This document shows, piece by piece, positions 21,822 through 32,251 of a stretch of 64,000 nt of DNA. The stretch lies in the NCBI GenBank assembly GCA_023213315.1, contig JAKCPI010025175.1:19033-83032 (forward strand). The letters run 5' to 3'. Each line of letters opens with the position of its first letter. Within the stretch, counting starts at the first letter, position 1. Source of the DNA: Euborellia annulipes (taxonomy: Eukaryota; Arthropoda; Insecta; Dermaptera; Anisolabididae). The translations under genes and the position numbers were made by a program. The notes beneath the pieces were generated by a model. The model saw only the letters and a list, made by a program, of their open reading frames with translations. It was not told where the DNA came from and did not search any database.

Positions 21822-22402
21822 CTGTGCCGGATTGCACACTAGGCACGTGTCTACGGTCTCTAATATAGAAGGGGCCACAAAATTAAAAAAAAAAAATTTT
21901 TTGTAAATATTAAATTTTTATTTAAAAAATATTTTCTGAACCAAAATATACCAAATATATTCTGATATGATTTATGAATACTTTCTTTTTGTGTGTGTAA
22001 TTGTATATCTACTCTGTAGCGCCATTTAAAAATAAAGAACAATTTGCAAAATATTTTAATTTTAAGTGGGTAGAACAAAAAATAATTGCATATACAAGGG
22101 CGGGGGAGGCCCCACACGAGAAAAAATGATTAAAAATGACCGAGGGATACACACGCCCGCAGCAGGTCTGCATAGTGAACCTTGAGGGATACACAGGGAT
22201 ATATACACCCGCACCAGGGACACACACAATAGATCGAAAGTGACCAGAAGAAAAATGTGTGTCCCTGGTGCGGGCGTGTATATCCCTGTGTATCCCTCAA
22301 GGTTCATTATGCAGACCTGTGGGGCGTGTGTATCCCTCGATTATTTTTACTCGGGCAAACATAAAGTGCCTAGAGGCCCCAGACGACCTTAATCCGCCAC
22401 TG
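21822..22402. mobile_element. hAT-type element, GTGGCGGATTAAGG family, with internal palindrome
   Basis: Left end CTGTGCCGGATTGCACACTA and right end TTAATCCGCCACTG, with ACTAGGCAC/GTGCCTAG inside both. Flanks ATTAAGAT (21814-21821) and ATTAAGAC (22403-22410) agree at 7 of 8 bases. The overlapping minus-strand ORFs in 21860-22307 are translations of the internal palindrome. Confidence 0.75.
22137..22345. repeat. Palindrome made of GGGATACACA-like modules
   Basis: Arms of about 95 bp read CGAGGGATACACACGCCC... and its complement, with GGGATACACAGGGATATA inside. The motif GGGATACACA occurs several times per arm. Confidence 0.75.
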
Positions 22403-22410
22403 ATTAAGAC

Positions 22411-22914
22411 ATTTGTTAATGAGAGTGACGTGCTTTCGAAATATTTGACGGGAATTATAAGCAAAAATGGCTGTAAAAAAAACCTACATGTTGTAAGTAT
22501 TGCAATTTAAATATAAAAATTGAATTTCATTTTGGATTAAATAAAAAATGTTCAAGAGATAGAAAGATTGAGGAAAAGAGCAATTGTTTGTTAACAACAC
22601 TTTTTGGCAATGGCGAAAGATAGAGAAATAATCGAAGGTATGTTTGGATGCCTATCTTACGAACTGAAGGCGCATCAACACTTGAATCGTTCAATTCAAT
22701 TCCTTTAAACTTATTTCAGTAAGGTTTTTATACAAATTTCAAAAATTCATAAAGAAATTGAACTTTAGATAGTCAAAGAAATTGCCAATTTTTCGGATAT
22801 GAACGATCTAATCTGAACGATGGGAGTCAAATCAAACAAGTTAAAGATTTCAGAAAAATTTCATTGCAGTCACAAAAGGCGAGACAATAGAATTAATGCC
22901 TCAAATTCTTCATA
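22411..22914. other. Unassigned stretch
   Basis: No recognisable repeat end. The ORF at 22820-23080 runs into the next element and is not protein-like. Confidence 0.5.
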
Positions 22915-23212
22915 TTCTAATATCAACTTAAAATTAAATATACAAATTAAACACAAGGTTATTTATTTCAAAGGTTTCATTAATTATAAAATTAACAAAC
23001 AGTTGATACGTATTTCGACAATTCCTTGTCATCATCAGAAGTGCTTACATTTTAATGTAAGTTCGTCGAAATATGTATAAACTATTAATTATAAAAATTA
23101 ATAAAACCATTGAAACATATAACCAAGTGTTTAATTTGTTTATTTAATTTTAATTTACAAATGGTTTCAACGAGAACCTACGGTCGAAAGTTTAAATCAA
23201 ATAATGGACTTG
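22915..23212. mobile_element. Short sister of the 18.3 kb ribozyme element
   Basis: Inverted arms around CGTATTTCGACAA / TTCGTCGAAATATG; both flanks match the 18.3 kb element (TAACCAAGTGT, GAACCTACGGTCGAAAG). Its central palindrome is far shorter. Confidence 0.7.
23013..23038 (-). ncRNA. Hammerhead-ribozyme-like core, GNRA-capped
   Basis: Minus strand: CTGATGA, T, helix GACAA, loop GGAA, helix TTGTC, GAAA. Compared with 18.4 kb the helix is one pair longer and the loop is a different GNRA sequence, so the fold rather than the sequence is kept. Confidence 0.6.
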
Positions 23213-24737
23213 GTGGATAAATAATATTAATTCTATCTATGATAGAATATTAAAAAACTGAATATGATATCAGAAAAATTTGTGAGTGAAAAAAAAAAAT
23301 CTTTCTTTGAAAAGTAAGATGTGGAAAAAAAATATGTTGAGATACTGGGACGCAAATTAAGCAAGTGAAAAAACGATATAAGATAAAAAAAAAATAAATA
23401 AAGATTAAATATAAAAGTGTGACTCACACAAATAATGGGAAGAAAATCTCCACTTATCAGGATAATTGATCTCTTACCTGTAACAAAAGAAAAAATATTC
23501 ATTAGTAAAAGTGTAAATTTAATAATTTTCATAATTATTAAAGCATTCGGAATAGAAAAGTGCATTGTTAAAAATTTTCAAGGAATATTCATAAACTAGT
23601 AAAGGAAATATTTTACACAAACTATTTATGAATTTTACATTTTGAAAAGTGTATATACTAAAAAAATGAACTTTCTTAAAAGTTTCATAAACGGGTTTAT
23701 GAAAAATTAAACAAAAAAAAAAAAAAAAAAAAAAAAACGCCTCTCGAGAAGTTTGAACTCGAGTTCTTGGTTTCTTCCATTCATATATGAATTTGTACGA
23801 CGTCTTTACCATCTCGACTACTTACTTTTTTAAACTACTTAAATTTGATTCATATTTTTTTTTTACTTAATAAACTAGTTTATGAATTTGATTTCACAAA
23901 TGGGTATATTAAATTTCAAGCACGAAAGTATATGAAAAACGATTGAATATTCATATTTTTTTTTTTTTACAGTATAGTCATGTCAAATAGGTTGATGAAT
24001 AGAATAATTAAATAAATCAATAGGTGATGGAAGCGTAAATATAAGAAATTCATCGAATCAATAGTAGATAAAAAACCTATAAATAAATAAATAGAGGTTA
24101 ATAAACAAATAAATCAATGACTGAAATAATCTCTATTTACTTGTATTTATACTTAATCTTTTTAATTTGTTAAGATATTTATTTGTTAAAAGAAAACATC
24201 TTTTTGCATTTACTTATCCACCAGATAGGAAACATATTTTAATGCAAACGCTACTGACAAATAAACTATTTGTTTTCTCAATATTACTTTTTATAGTTAT
24301 AGTAAATTTTAAAGGATAATAAAATGCAACATTTATTTATTTATTTATTTTTTTTAAGCTAGAAAATAAAATTACTAATAGAGAAAACCAATACAGGCTC
24401 TCTCAAATGAGCAGTAAACTTGCTTTTTTAACATTCGATAAGTGAAAGAGAGAGAAAAGGTTTTAATATTTAAATAAAAGAGTAATAAAATAGGAAAATA
24501 AAACTTCAAATGGACTCTCTTCACCTCTTCTTCTTCTTCCCTTTTTTAGGGGACGACTAAAAACAAACATTCGGACAAATATTGAAGGTCAAAATGATTT
24601 TTTTTTTTTTCTTTTGGTATTAAAACGGTTGTAAAGGTTTTAAAAAGTCATTGATTTTATGATAGGCTTATTTCAATAAAAGGGATAAAGTGCATGATTT
24701 TATGAATAATTACTTTTTAATAGTATTTTCTCTACTG
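23213..24737. other. AT-rich unassigned stretch
   Basis: Poly-A tract at 23714-23737 is followed by a tRNA-like TCTCGAGAAGTTTGAACTC segment (possible inverted SINE head, 23738-23820). The rest shows only AT runs; ORFs at 23233-23812 look like translated low complexity. Confidence 0.5.
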
Positions 24738-24750
24738 CTATTATCATATT

Positions 24751-24980
24751 TAAAAAAAAACAAACACTTTTTCCCATTCACACTCACACTCAGGACATAT
24801 AAGACTTTACACGATAACCTTTATTTAATAACATATATTTATTTGGGGTCCAGGCATTTTTATTTAAGCCATTTGGTATCCAAATGGCTTAAATAAAATC
24901 ATCGGACTGCCTGGGATCCGAACCCACGACTCTTGGCATAGAAGGGCCAGCACGCTAACTACTACACCAACCCCAAGGGC
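24751..24980 (-). mobile_element. SINE1 copy with 13-bp target duplication
   Basis: All SINE1 modules are present on the minus strand except part of the tail helix. CTATTATCATATT flanks it at 24738-24750 and 24981-24993. Confidence 0.9.
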
Positions 24981-24993
24981 CTATTATCATATT

Positions 24994-25444
24994 AATGATA
25001 GTGTTATTTTTTACTTTGTTTCGAGAACCTTGAGCATAGTCAGTCAAACAAATATTTTTAAAATAAATAAATCTTTTTTTCAATGCAACTGAAGAGGAAA
25101 AGCCACTTTTATGACAACACGTCAGAGCAATTTGCAAAGCAATTTGTTGCTTAAGCTCTCGAAAACATCAGGCACTTGTGGTGCCGACTGTACATAATGT
25201 GTGTATTTAATAAATCTATGTTCATTGTATTGGGTTTTTATATATTCTCTGAATGATGGCGTTATCTATTTAAAGCCGGATTTATAGTTAATAACAATAA
25301 GAGTAGAAATTTTTTTTTTTAACGAATTTTAAGCACATTAAAGTAATATAAAAGAAATTTTATAGAAAAAGATAATAATGCATATAAATCTGATACATTA
25401 TTATCAGAAAAATTTAGCATATCGAGGTTAATTAAAACCTAACT
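24994..25444. other. Unassigned stretch
   Basis: Nothing recognised; ordinary AT-rich sequence. Confidence 0.5.
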
Positions 25445-25655
25445 CCTTTTTGTTTTTTTTTCAGGAGAGGAAAAAATTTTTATTTTTCCTTTGGAGCCCC
25501 TTTTAAACCCTTTCGGGTGGGTTTTTTTTAAAAAAAATTTTTGTTTCTTTTTTCCCTTTGGGGAAAAAGAAGAAAAATTTTTTTTAAAAAAAAAAAAAAA
25601 AAAAATTTTTTAAAAAAAGGGGGGTTAAAATTTTTTTTTTTTTTTTCCCCCTTGG
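25445..25655. other. Homopolymer block, suspected consensus error
   Basis: Alternating long runs of A, T, G and C (for example a poly-A run of about 20, then T, then G, then T again) with almost no ordinary sequence. It differs from natural poly-A tracts nearby and resembles the block at 32135-32250. Confidence 0.5.
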
Positions 25656-25797
25656 AGTCATCTAGTGCTGTTTGCACCCTAATAAATTGATTTATATTAT
25701 CTTGTATATAGGCCTATATATAAAAGCGTATTGTCGCCCTGTCTGTCCATTTGCAACCCGTTAAATTGAAACTCAAATTCAATTTTTAATATTTCTC

Positions 25798-25871
25798 CCA
25801 TAATAAGAAAGAAATAGAGACGGGGTCTAAATGGCCGAAAAAGACCTTAATGAAAATTAAAAAAAAAAAAG
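25798..25871 (+). mobile_element. SINE2 3' fragment
   Basis: GACGGGGTCTAAATGGCC, then GAAAAAGACCTT and an A-tract, the SINE2 tail seen in full at 34.5 kb. Confidence 0.65.
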
Positions 25872-26031
25872 TAATCCCTGGTTAAAAAAGAGGCAGATTA
25901 ATTATTCATTTGTGTGTGAAATATAATGCGGTTGTTTTGAGCCAGCCACATCCCGTCCATACGTCACAGGGGACCCGGAGGGCCTAACGGGACATGCAAC
26001 CACCATTATATCGCAACCAACCATTATATTT

Positions 26032-26063
<32 letters not shown>

Positions 26064-26640
26064 GAGCCATGCGGCAGACGACCGGCCATTTCTCATCCCT
26101 ATTAAGGGAGCAAGAAGCAGAAGGAAGGAGCAGGAGTAGCAAGGACGATCATCTAACGGGTCGCCCCCCTTCTCCTATGGGGTCAATTACACCCACACAC
26201 ACACACCTGACCCCTCTCTATCTCCATCTCTTCTTAACCATATGGCCCATTAAACAAATAATCGCACTTAGAAAACACCAACCGTTGCTTTGTGTGTGTG
26301 AGTGTGTGTGTGTGTGCCAATTTTATCAACATATAATTATAATAATAAATAAATCGCCCAAAGGGGAAAAGCCAGTTCGTTATCTAAATATAAAGTCTAT
26401 ATCCTTTTCTATATTTAATAATAGTTTTAAAAAGTGATGATAGAGGAAATAATATTTATTAATGTAGATTTTATCAGTTAAAAGATCAAAATAATTGTTA
26501 GTTAGGCTTTTAAGATATAAATAATAGAATACACTTTAATATCTCTATTTAAAATTGATTTCAGTTATACACGTCATTAATAAATCAAATCAATTTGGAA
26601 AGGTAAAATTTGAATAGCCATGTCTAATAAATCGGATGGG
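25872..26640. other. GC-moderate stretch with GA and CA microsatellites
   Basis: 25930-26230 is less AT-rich than the surroundings and carries GATA/GA repeats (26030-26062), CA and GT runs (26192-26206; 26290-26315). The ORF at 26069-26437 starts in this patch, but its C-terminal half is translated repeats. It might be a conserved non-coding or exon piece; unproven. Confidence 0.35.
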
Positions 26641-27160
26641 TGACCCTGATGAAGAAATCCAATAATCTTCTGCAAGGAGAACGGAAGTTGGTAAATTTAG
26701 AAAAAAAAAAAACTTTTCTCACTTCTAAATACATATTTAAATATTTCATTAACAATTTAATTGCAAATCGATTAAATCTAAATGTGAAAAAGAGTATAAA
26801 AATTTATCAAAGTTTGATACATCTCCCTTTTATTCCAATCAATGAAAAGTATTGGCATATTAGAGATAAATTCCATTTTGGATTGAAATCAATGAAATAT
26901 AAAAAAAAAAATAATTAAATTTGTAATATCAGCTCTGACGAAGAGTTTTATTCACGATTAAAACATCAGATTATGAATAGTTAATGTAAGAAATATTAAA
27001 ACGAGATGATTCAATTATTTTATGATTATTTATACTAGTAAATTTGTTTTTTGAGTTCTTTTTCGGTACTTAATTTCATATTTATATTTAAATTTATAAT
27101 CAAAGCTATGAAGAAGGACATTATTCAAAATCGAAACATCGGATTTTGGATAGTTCATAT
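26641..27160 (+). repeat. Direct repeat with decayed hammerhead-like cores
   Basis: CCTGATGAAG (26647), CTCTGACGAAGAG...AAAACATC (26932-26966) and CTATGAAGAAGG...GAAACATC (27106-27145) lie in the same direction. The last two are about 175 bp apart and each is followed by an AATTATTTTAT..ACTAGTA segment, so the units are direct repeats rather than inverted ones. Cores are damaged. Confidence 0.5.
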
Positions 27161-27242
27161 TAAAAGGATATATATTAATTATTTTATACTAGTATTTTTT
27201 ATTTTAAGAAAATGCCATTTAAGAACTCATGTCTAGTTATTA

Positions 27243-27600
27243 AAAAAACCTGGTGTGACTGATCGCCGCCACACTTTCTCTTCTTTCGGTAATCGAAAGT
27301 TGTGTTCTGTTGTCCACCAGATTTTTCGTGTCGAGATATATTTAGTTTCCGCCGATATATAAGAATTCAAGATGTAAAATTTATAAGCATGGGAAAATAT
27401 TTATATTTTGTTACTATGGCAACCATTTCTCCGATCTCCTCTATGGAGTACAGGAGTAAAGTGGTCTTCAGAAGATTTCAATGGCAAAAGGAGAATCTAA
27501 AAGATAATTGATTTTTGAATTTTAAACGAAATCGTGGAGCGAATTTCGGAAAAATCAAAAAAAACTGAAAAAGTGCATCAGAAAAGTATTTTTCTGCAAA
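27243..27600 (+). mobile_element. Hairpin-headed element, copy 6 (3' truncated)
   Basis: Hairpin at 27243-27326 with several mismatches, then the body as far as AAAACTGAAAAAGTGCATCAG.. near 27585. Confidence 0.7.
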
Positions 27601-27674
27601 GGGTTTAATCTAAAAAACTTTAAAAATTTAGCAAATTATTTTTGAAATAGTAAAAAAAAACGTAATATAAAGTA

Positions 27675-28144
27675 AAAAATCTGGTGTGACTGGCGCACAG
27701 CACACAACTTCTCTTACCCTTCGGTAAGAGAAAGTTGCGCACTGTGCTGGTCACACCAGATTTTTTGTGTCGAGATATATTTAGTTTCCGATAGCACATT
27801 AGTTTCAAACTTGCATTTTAAATGTTGACTGCTTCAAATAAACTATGGTTATTTTTCAAAATTTTAATCTCATATTTGGACATTTTATACACAATATAGA
27901 ATCGTAAATAAATACAAAATTTCATAAGAATTGGAAAAAAAATTTTAAATGCCTAAAAAGTTCCAAAGGGGACCCCCTTTTGAATCGAAATTAACATACA
28001 AATCCCTATAGGAAATTAACATTGTTCCTATGCGAAGATAAGGTTGAAAGGGAATTTAAAAAGAGTGAGAGAGACGATAATGTTTGCAAGTGAGAGAGAG
28101 ACATATATGTTTTCTTTGAAACAATTAAAGACACAAATAAATTT
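27675..28144 (+). repeat. Tandem duplication, first unit (hairpin copy 7)
   Basis: Unit of about 470 bp: hairpin (27675-27766), GTGTCGAGATATATTTAGTT, then a segment not found in other family copies (TTGCATTTTAAATGTTGACT ... GGGGACCCCC ... AATTAAAGACACAAATAAAT). The following unit repeats it almost base for base. Confidence 0.85.
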
Positions 28145-28605
28145 AAAAATCTGGTGTGACTGGCGCACAGCACACAACTTTCTCTTACCCTTCGGTAAGA
28201 GAAAGTTGCGCACTGTGCTGGTCACACCAGATTTTTGTGTCGAGATATATTTAGTTTCCGATAGCACCTTAGTTTCAAACTTGCATTTTAAATGTTGACT
28301 GCTTGAAATAAACTATGGTTATTTTTCAAAATTTTAATCTCATATTTGGACATTTTATACACAATATAGAATCGTAAATAAATACAAAATTTCATAAGAA
28401 TTGGAAAAAAAATTTTAAATGCCTAAAAGTTCTAAAGGGGACCCCCTTTTGAATCGAAATTAACATACAAATCCCTATAGGAAATTAACATTAGGCCTAT
28501 GAGAGAAGGCGGAGAGACAGGCGATAATGTTTGCAAGTGAGAGAGAGAGAGATATATGTGTTTTCTCCTAAGCAATTAAAGACACAAATAAATGGGAATT
28601 TAAAT
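28145..28605 (+). repeat. Tandem duplication, second unit (hairpin copy 8)
   Basis: Near-identical to the previous unit over its whole length, including the GGGGACCCCC site and the ATAGAATCGTAAATAAATAC stretch. Differences are single bases and small changes near the end. Confidence 0.85.
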
Positions 28606-29156
28606 AATAATTGATTTTTAATCTAAAAAGAAAAAGATTTAAATTCCGTTACCATGGCAACCATTTCTATCTTTCCTATGAAGAACAAGAGTAAAGTGGT
28701 CTTCAGAAGATTTCAACGGCAAAATGAGAATATACATTTTAAAGAGCATCTAAAAAATAATTGATTTTTGAATTTTAAAAAAAATCCTTGGAGGGAATTT
28801 TGAGAAAATCGAAAAAAACTGAAAAGTACATCAGTAAAGTACTAGTACTTTTTGGCCGATTTTGTTCAAAAGCTTATTTTGAGCGTGTGGGAAGGTACCT
28901 AAGTTAAATATAAAATTTCAATCCGGTAGCTCAATTCCTTCATGCTAAAAATCTGTCCACACATACAGACACACACACACACACACATACATACATACAT
29001 ACATACACACACACAGACCAATTTGCGGGACCCACTTTTTTGGACTCAGGGGACCTCAAAACATGTATATCCATCAAAATCTCGACATCGAATTTTTGAC
29101 ATGATCGCAATACTTTCTCTCCTATATATTTCATATATAGGCTAAGAGAAAGTAAA
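28606..29156 (+). mobile_element. Hairpin-headed element body with 3' end
   Basis: Starts within the GTTACCATGGCAACCATTTC block and runs to the 3' end, which holds a terminal inverted repeat TACTTTCTCT...AGAGAAAGTA around CTATATAT. The 5' hairpin is supplied by the tandem units upstream. This is the most complete 3' end of the family. Confidence 0.75.
28968..29013. repeat. CA and ATAC microsatellite
   Basis: CA run, then five CATA units, then CA again, within the hairpin-headed element. The same position is short in other copies. Confidence 0.9.
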
Positions 29157-30123
29157 AATAAATTCTTATCAAAAAAAAAAAAAAAATAAATAAATTTTCA
29201 TGATAAAACTTATCAATAAAATAATATTTCTTTTTTATAAAAAAGTGATTAATTTATTTTCAAGGAAAAGTATTTTTTTTTTTTTTTTTTTAATGAAATA
29301 CTTTCTCTGTTGACGCCTTCACAAAAGATTGAATATCACCCATATCTCCCTCTCTCTTTTACAAGTTGACATTTACAGAAATCCTTGGAAGCAATTGGTA
29401 GAGCACAATTACGTCACAACACGGAGCAGCAGCCTTCAATTTTTAACTTTTTTTTTTGTTAATACCGTTTGTCATGTCTCGAAAGGCAAAGTCATTGAAT
29501 TCTATTGTTTTCTAGCTTTCATTTTTTTTTTTTTTTGGCTGACTAATCTAAAAATACCAATAAGCTGATAAAGCGATTGTTATTTAATACTTATATTCAT
29601 AAAATGAAAGAAAAATAAAATTGGTGGTGTGGATAGTAAAACGACAGGTGTTTATGAACAGTATTAAATAAATTTGGTGTAGACATGGGATTAAACAAAA
29701 GTCAATTTCAACTAATAGTAACTCAGTAAGCTAGTTTGGTTAGGGGAGCTACATGTGACTACGACCACGAAGAGGATGATTTGGCTTTATCGGGTCAAGT
29801 GAGATATGACCTGACATCGAACCCTTACATTGGATAGGGGAATTTGGAGAAGGTGGGGGGGGGATGGCGACCCCGCTACACTGGATTAAGGGCAACTAAA
29901 TTATTTGATAGCTAAAATAAAAAGCTCAAGAGGGGCAACGAACCAGGGATTCTTAGATCATAATCTATCTATGCTCTAAGGGTCAGAGATGAAAATTGGA
30001 GTATGTTTCTAGAACGCGCTGTTGGGATCCTAAAAATCAACATTAGAAAGCTAATAATAATTTTTTTAACATGAATCAATAAGTAAGACCGAGTTCAAAA
30101 GTGACTAATGCCTTTTTGCACCA
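29157..30123. other. Unassigned stretch
   Basis: Poly-T tracts at 29270-29290 and 29522-29536, G tract near 29860. The segment 29760-29985 is GC-moderate with a tRNA-like GAACCAGGGATTCTTAGATC piece. No gene recognised. Confidence 0.45.
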
Positions 30124-30284
30124 ACACTTCTTAGATCTTAAGCTCGACTTACATCTTACAATTGAATTTGAAATCAGGAAATCGGGTTTGAATTTGAATC
30201 AGGAAACGGGAAATAGGTAAAATGCCACATTTCGCTTTTTAGTTTATGGAAGGCTCAAGGCGAGCTTAAGATCTAAGATGTGTT
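30124..30284. repeat. Short inverted-repeat MITE
   Basis: Ends CACTTCTTAGATCTTAAGCT and its near-complement AGCTTAAGATCTAAGATGTG, 160 bp in all. Confidence 0.65.
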
Positions 30285-30302
30285 TGGGTATTAAAAGTAG
30301 TG

Positions 30303-30790
30303 CTGGATTAAGCAAGATGGAGGCCCTTAGGCAGTCGAAATCTCGGGACCCTGCCAGCTAATAAAAAATCATTAGATGATAGAGAAAAATCTCTATATGA
30401 TTTTATTACACAACAGTTTTAAGGCCCGAGCCCCCCCCCCAAAAAAAAAAATGTTCAAAATGTCCCCAAAAGTACGTTTATACTCATTGAAAAAATTTTC
30501 CTAAAGCATTTCTTATTTAATAAAACATAATTTTAAAATATGTTTATAAAGGGAGGGGGGAAGGGGTTCAAAAATGAGTTCGGACCCCCCCCCCCCCCTG
30601 AAAAAAAATTTTATATATTCCCCTGCGATGCTTGCCACTTTTAGGGATCCCGGGTTCGCATCCGCTTCAAAATTAATTTCAATTGAATTGGCTACCAATC
30701 AATTTAAATAAATAGGACGGAAGATGGCGAAAGAGTTTTAAAAAAATCTGTTGCTGGGACCCTAAAAAGCGTGGGCCCATAGGCAATCGT
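30303..30790. mobile_element. Decayed hAT-like element with SINE2 fragment inside
   Basis: AGTGCTGGATTAAGCAAGAT, AGGCCCTTAGGCAGTC on the left and GGGCCCATAGGCAATC on the right resemble the ends of the hAT at 21.8 kb. C- and G-tracts and a SINE2 piece (30645-30725: GGGTTCGCATCC, ACCAATCAATTTAAATAAAT) lie between. No duplication was resolved. Confidence 0.45.
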
Positions 30791-31231
30791 CTACTTCGTT
30801 CTAAAAGAGTCTTTAAAAATTTTTGTAAAATATTAAACTAATTAAAAAAAATAATAATAATAATAATGGCGTTATTATATTGCCTTTGAAATAATAAAGT
30901 ATAGTTTGATAAAGTTTATATATATACCGGTATATATTATATATATATAAAGTTATTGTTATATGATATTAATGTTGTTTTCATATAAAATCTAATCTCT
31001 TGTTTAATTAATATTTAGTAAGTTATAAATGGAATAAGACATGGTGGTGGTTTATACAAAGTTCGAAGAGTACTCTTCGGAGTTAAAATAAAAATAATAA
31101 TGAATTTAAAAATACGAAAAAAATAAGAAAAAGAAAAAACAAAATGAAAGTAAAGAAATGTAACAATCAAAGATGCGTGTTACTTGCTATTCAATTATTT
31201 CATGGTACGAATCTTAGAATTAAAACACACA
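30791..31231. other. AT-rich unassigned stretch
   Basis: AAT and TA repeats (30850-30870; 30925-30950). Nothing else. Confidence 0.6.
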
Positions 31232-31355
31232 CGTTTTTTTTTTAAATTTGTTCAAGGTCTTTTTCGGCATCTGGGGCCATTTAGACCCCGTCGTCTAGAA
31301 TGGGATGCGAACCCTTGATCTTTGGCTCCCGTAGCTAATGCTCCACCTCTGAAGC
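31232..31355 (-). mobile_element. SINE2 copy (inverted)
   Basis: Minus strand: tRNA-like GGTTCGCATCCCATTC near box B, GACGGGGTCTAAATGGCCCC, GATGCCGAAAAAGACCTT and an A-tract. It lacks the middle ACCAATCAATTT segment. Confidence 0.7.
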
Positions 31356-31394
31356 AATATTTAAGAAATATGGTCTATATTTTTTTTTAAAGAA

Positions 31395-31622
31395 CAATTG
31401 GACGATGTTATGCATAAAGGAATCAAGCGCAATTATGATCGAAATTTAGATAAGACCGCCATCTTGTAGGGAAAAAGAAGATCTACCTCTTTAATTAAAT
31501 CACAACATTATTACTCTATCAAGTCATTGTCATTGAGTTTGTTAACAAGTGTGCAAATAAAATGCTCCTTTTCTTATATTTAATGGCGCTTGGCTCCTTC
31601 ATGCATAACATCGTCCAATTGT
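31395..31622. mobile_element. 228-bp inverted-repeat MITE
   Basis: Ends ACAATTGGACGATGTTATGC and complement, extended by AAAGGA.CAAGCGC pairs. The interior contains GACCGCCATCTTGTAGG, reminiscent of the 2.9 kb palindrome core. Confidence 0.7.
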
Positions 31623-32109
31623 CATAATATTGGCTTATCACTGGAGTAGATTTTATGGAAAAAATATTTTCTTAATATGAAAAAAAAATATTCATTCAAT
31701 TCCTTCTGTTGTCCACTAATAAGCTACATTAAGAACTGACGTCATTGAAATAGAGAAGTCACCTAAGCAACGATAAGGATAATATTCCATTTCTTTAAAG
31801 TTTAAATTCTTTAATTCTTAAGCAATATCAAAGAAAGAAGATCGACAGTGAATGGTAAATATTTAAAAAAAAAAAAAAGTTATTAGGACAGTTGATCTAC
31901 CTTCACATATTTTACTTTCACTTTTTAAATGTTTTATTATCGAATTGATATTTAATAAACATCGTGAGGTCAAATAATATCATCTTAAGAGAGTTAGAGA
32001 GAGAAAAAAAGGGCAAAACAATTAATATTTTATATTATGACAAGCAAACTAGTGAGATCCTCTCAAGCCCATCCCTAATTCATTAGAAGTTGCTGGAAGA
32101 TAGGCAACC
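31623..32109. other. Unassigned stretch
   Basis: AT-rich. It ends with GTTGCTGGAAGATAGGCAAC (32090-32109), which recurs at 32980. Confidence 0.45.
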
Positions 32110-32134
32110 AAAATAGATATAGGAGATATAGCCA

Positions 32135-32250
32135 GGGCGAATAGGGTTTTTGGGGGGAAAATTTTTTCCCCCCCCCCTAAAATTTTTTTGAAAAATTTTT
32201 TTTTTTTAAAAAATTCCCCCCCAAAAAAAATTGCCCCCCCCCGCCCCCGA
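32135..32250. other. Homopolymer block, suspected consensus error
   Basis: Runs of G, A, T and C follow one another with little ordinary sequence, as at 25.4 kb. It sits at the left edge of the next inverted-repeat element. Confidence 0.5.
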
Positions 32251-32251
32251 T

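Noticed and set aside
22009..22307. Overlapping minus-strand ORFs with Cys and Gly
   Set aside because: They lie in the palindromic module of a hAT element and occur in several frames at once, so they are not genes.
26069..26437. Longest plus-strand ORF (122 codons)
   Set aside because: The first part is in GC-moderate DNA, but the rest runs through CA/GT repeats and AT-rich sequence with no domain; kept only as a stretch note.
28145..28236. microRNA precursor in the 90-bp hairpin
   Set aside because: The hairpin is the head of a repeat family with many copies and is too perfectly paired; it would more likely feed small-interfering RNA than a conserved miRNA.
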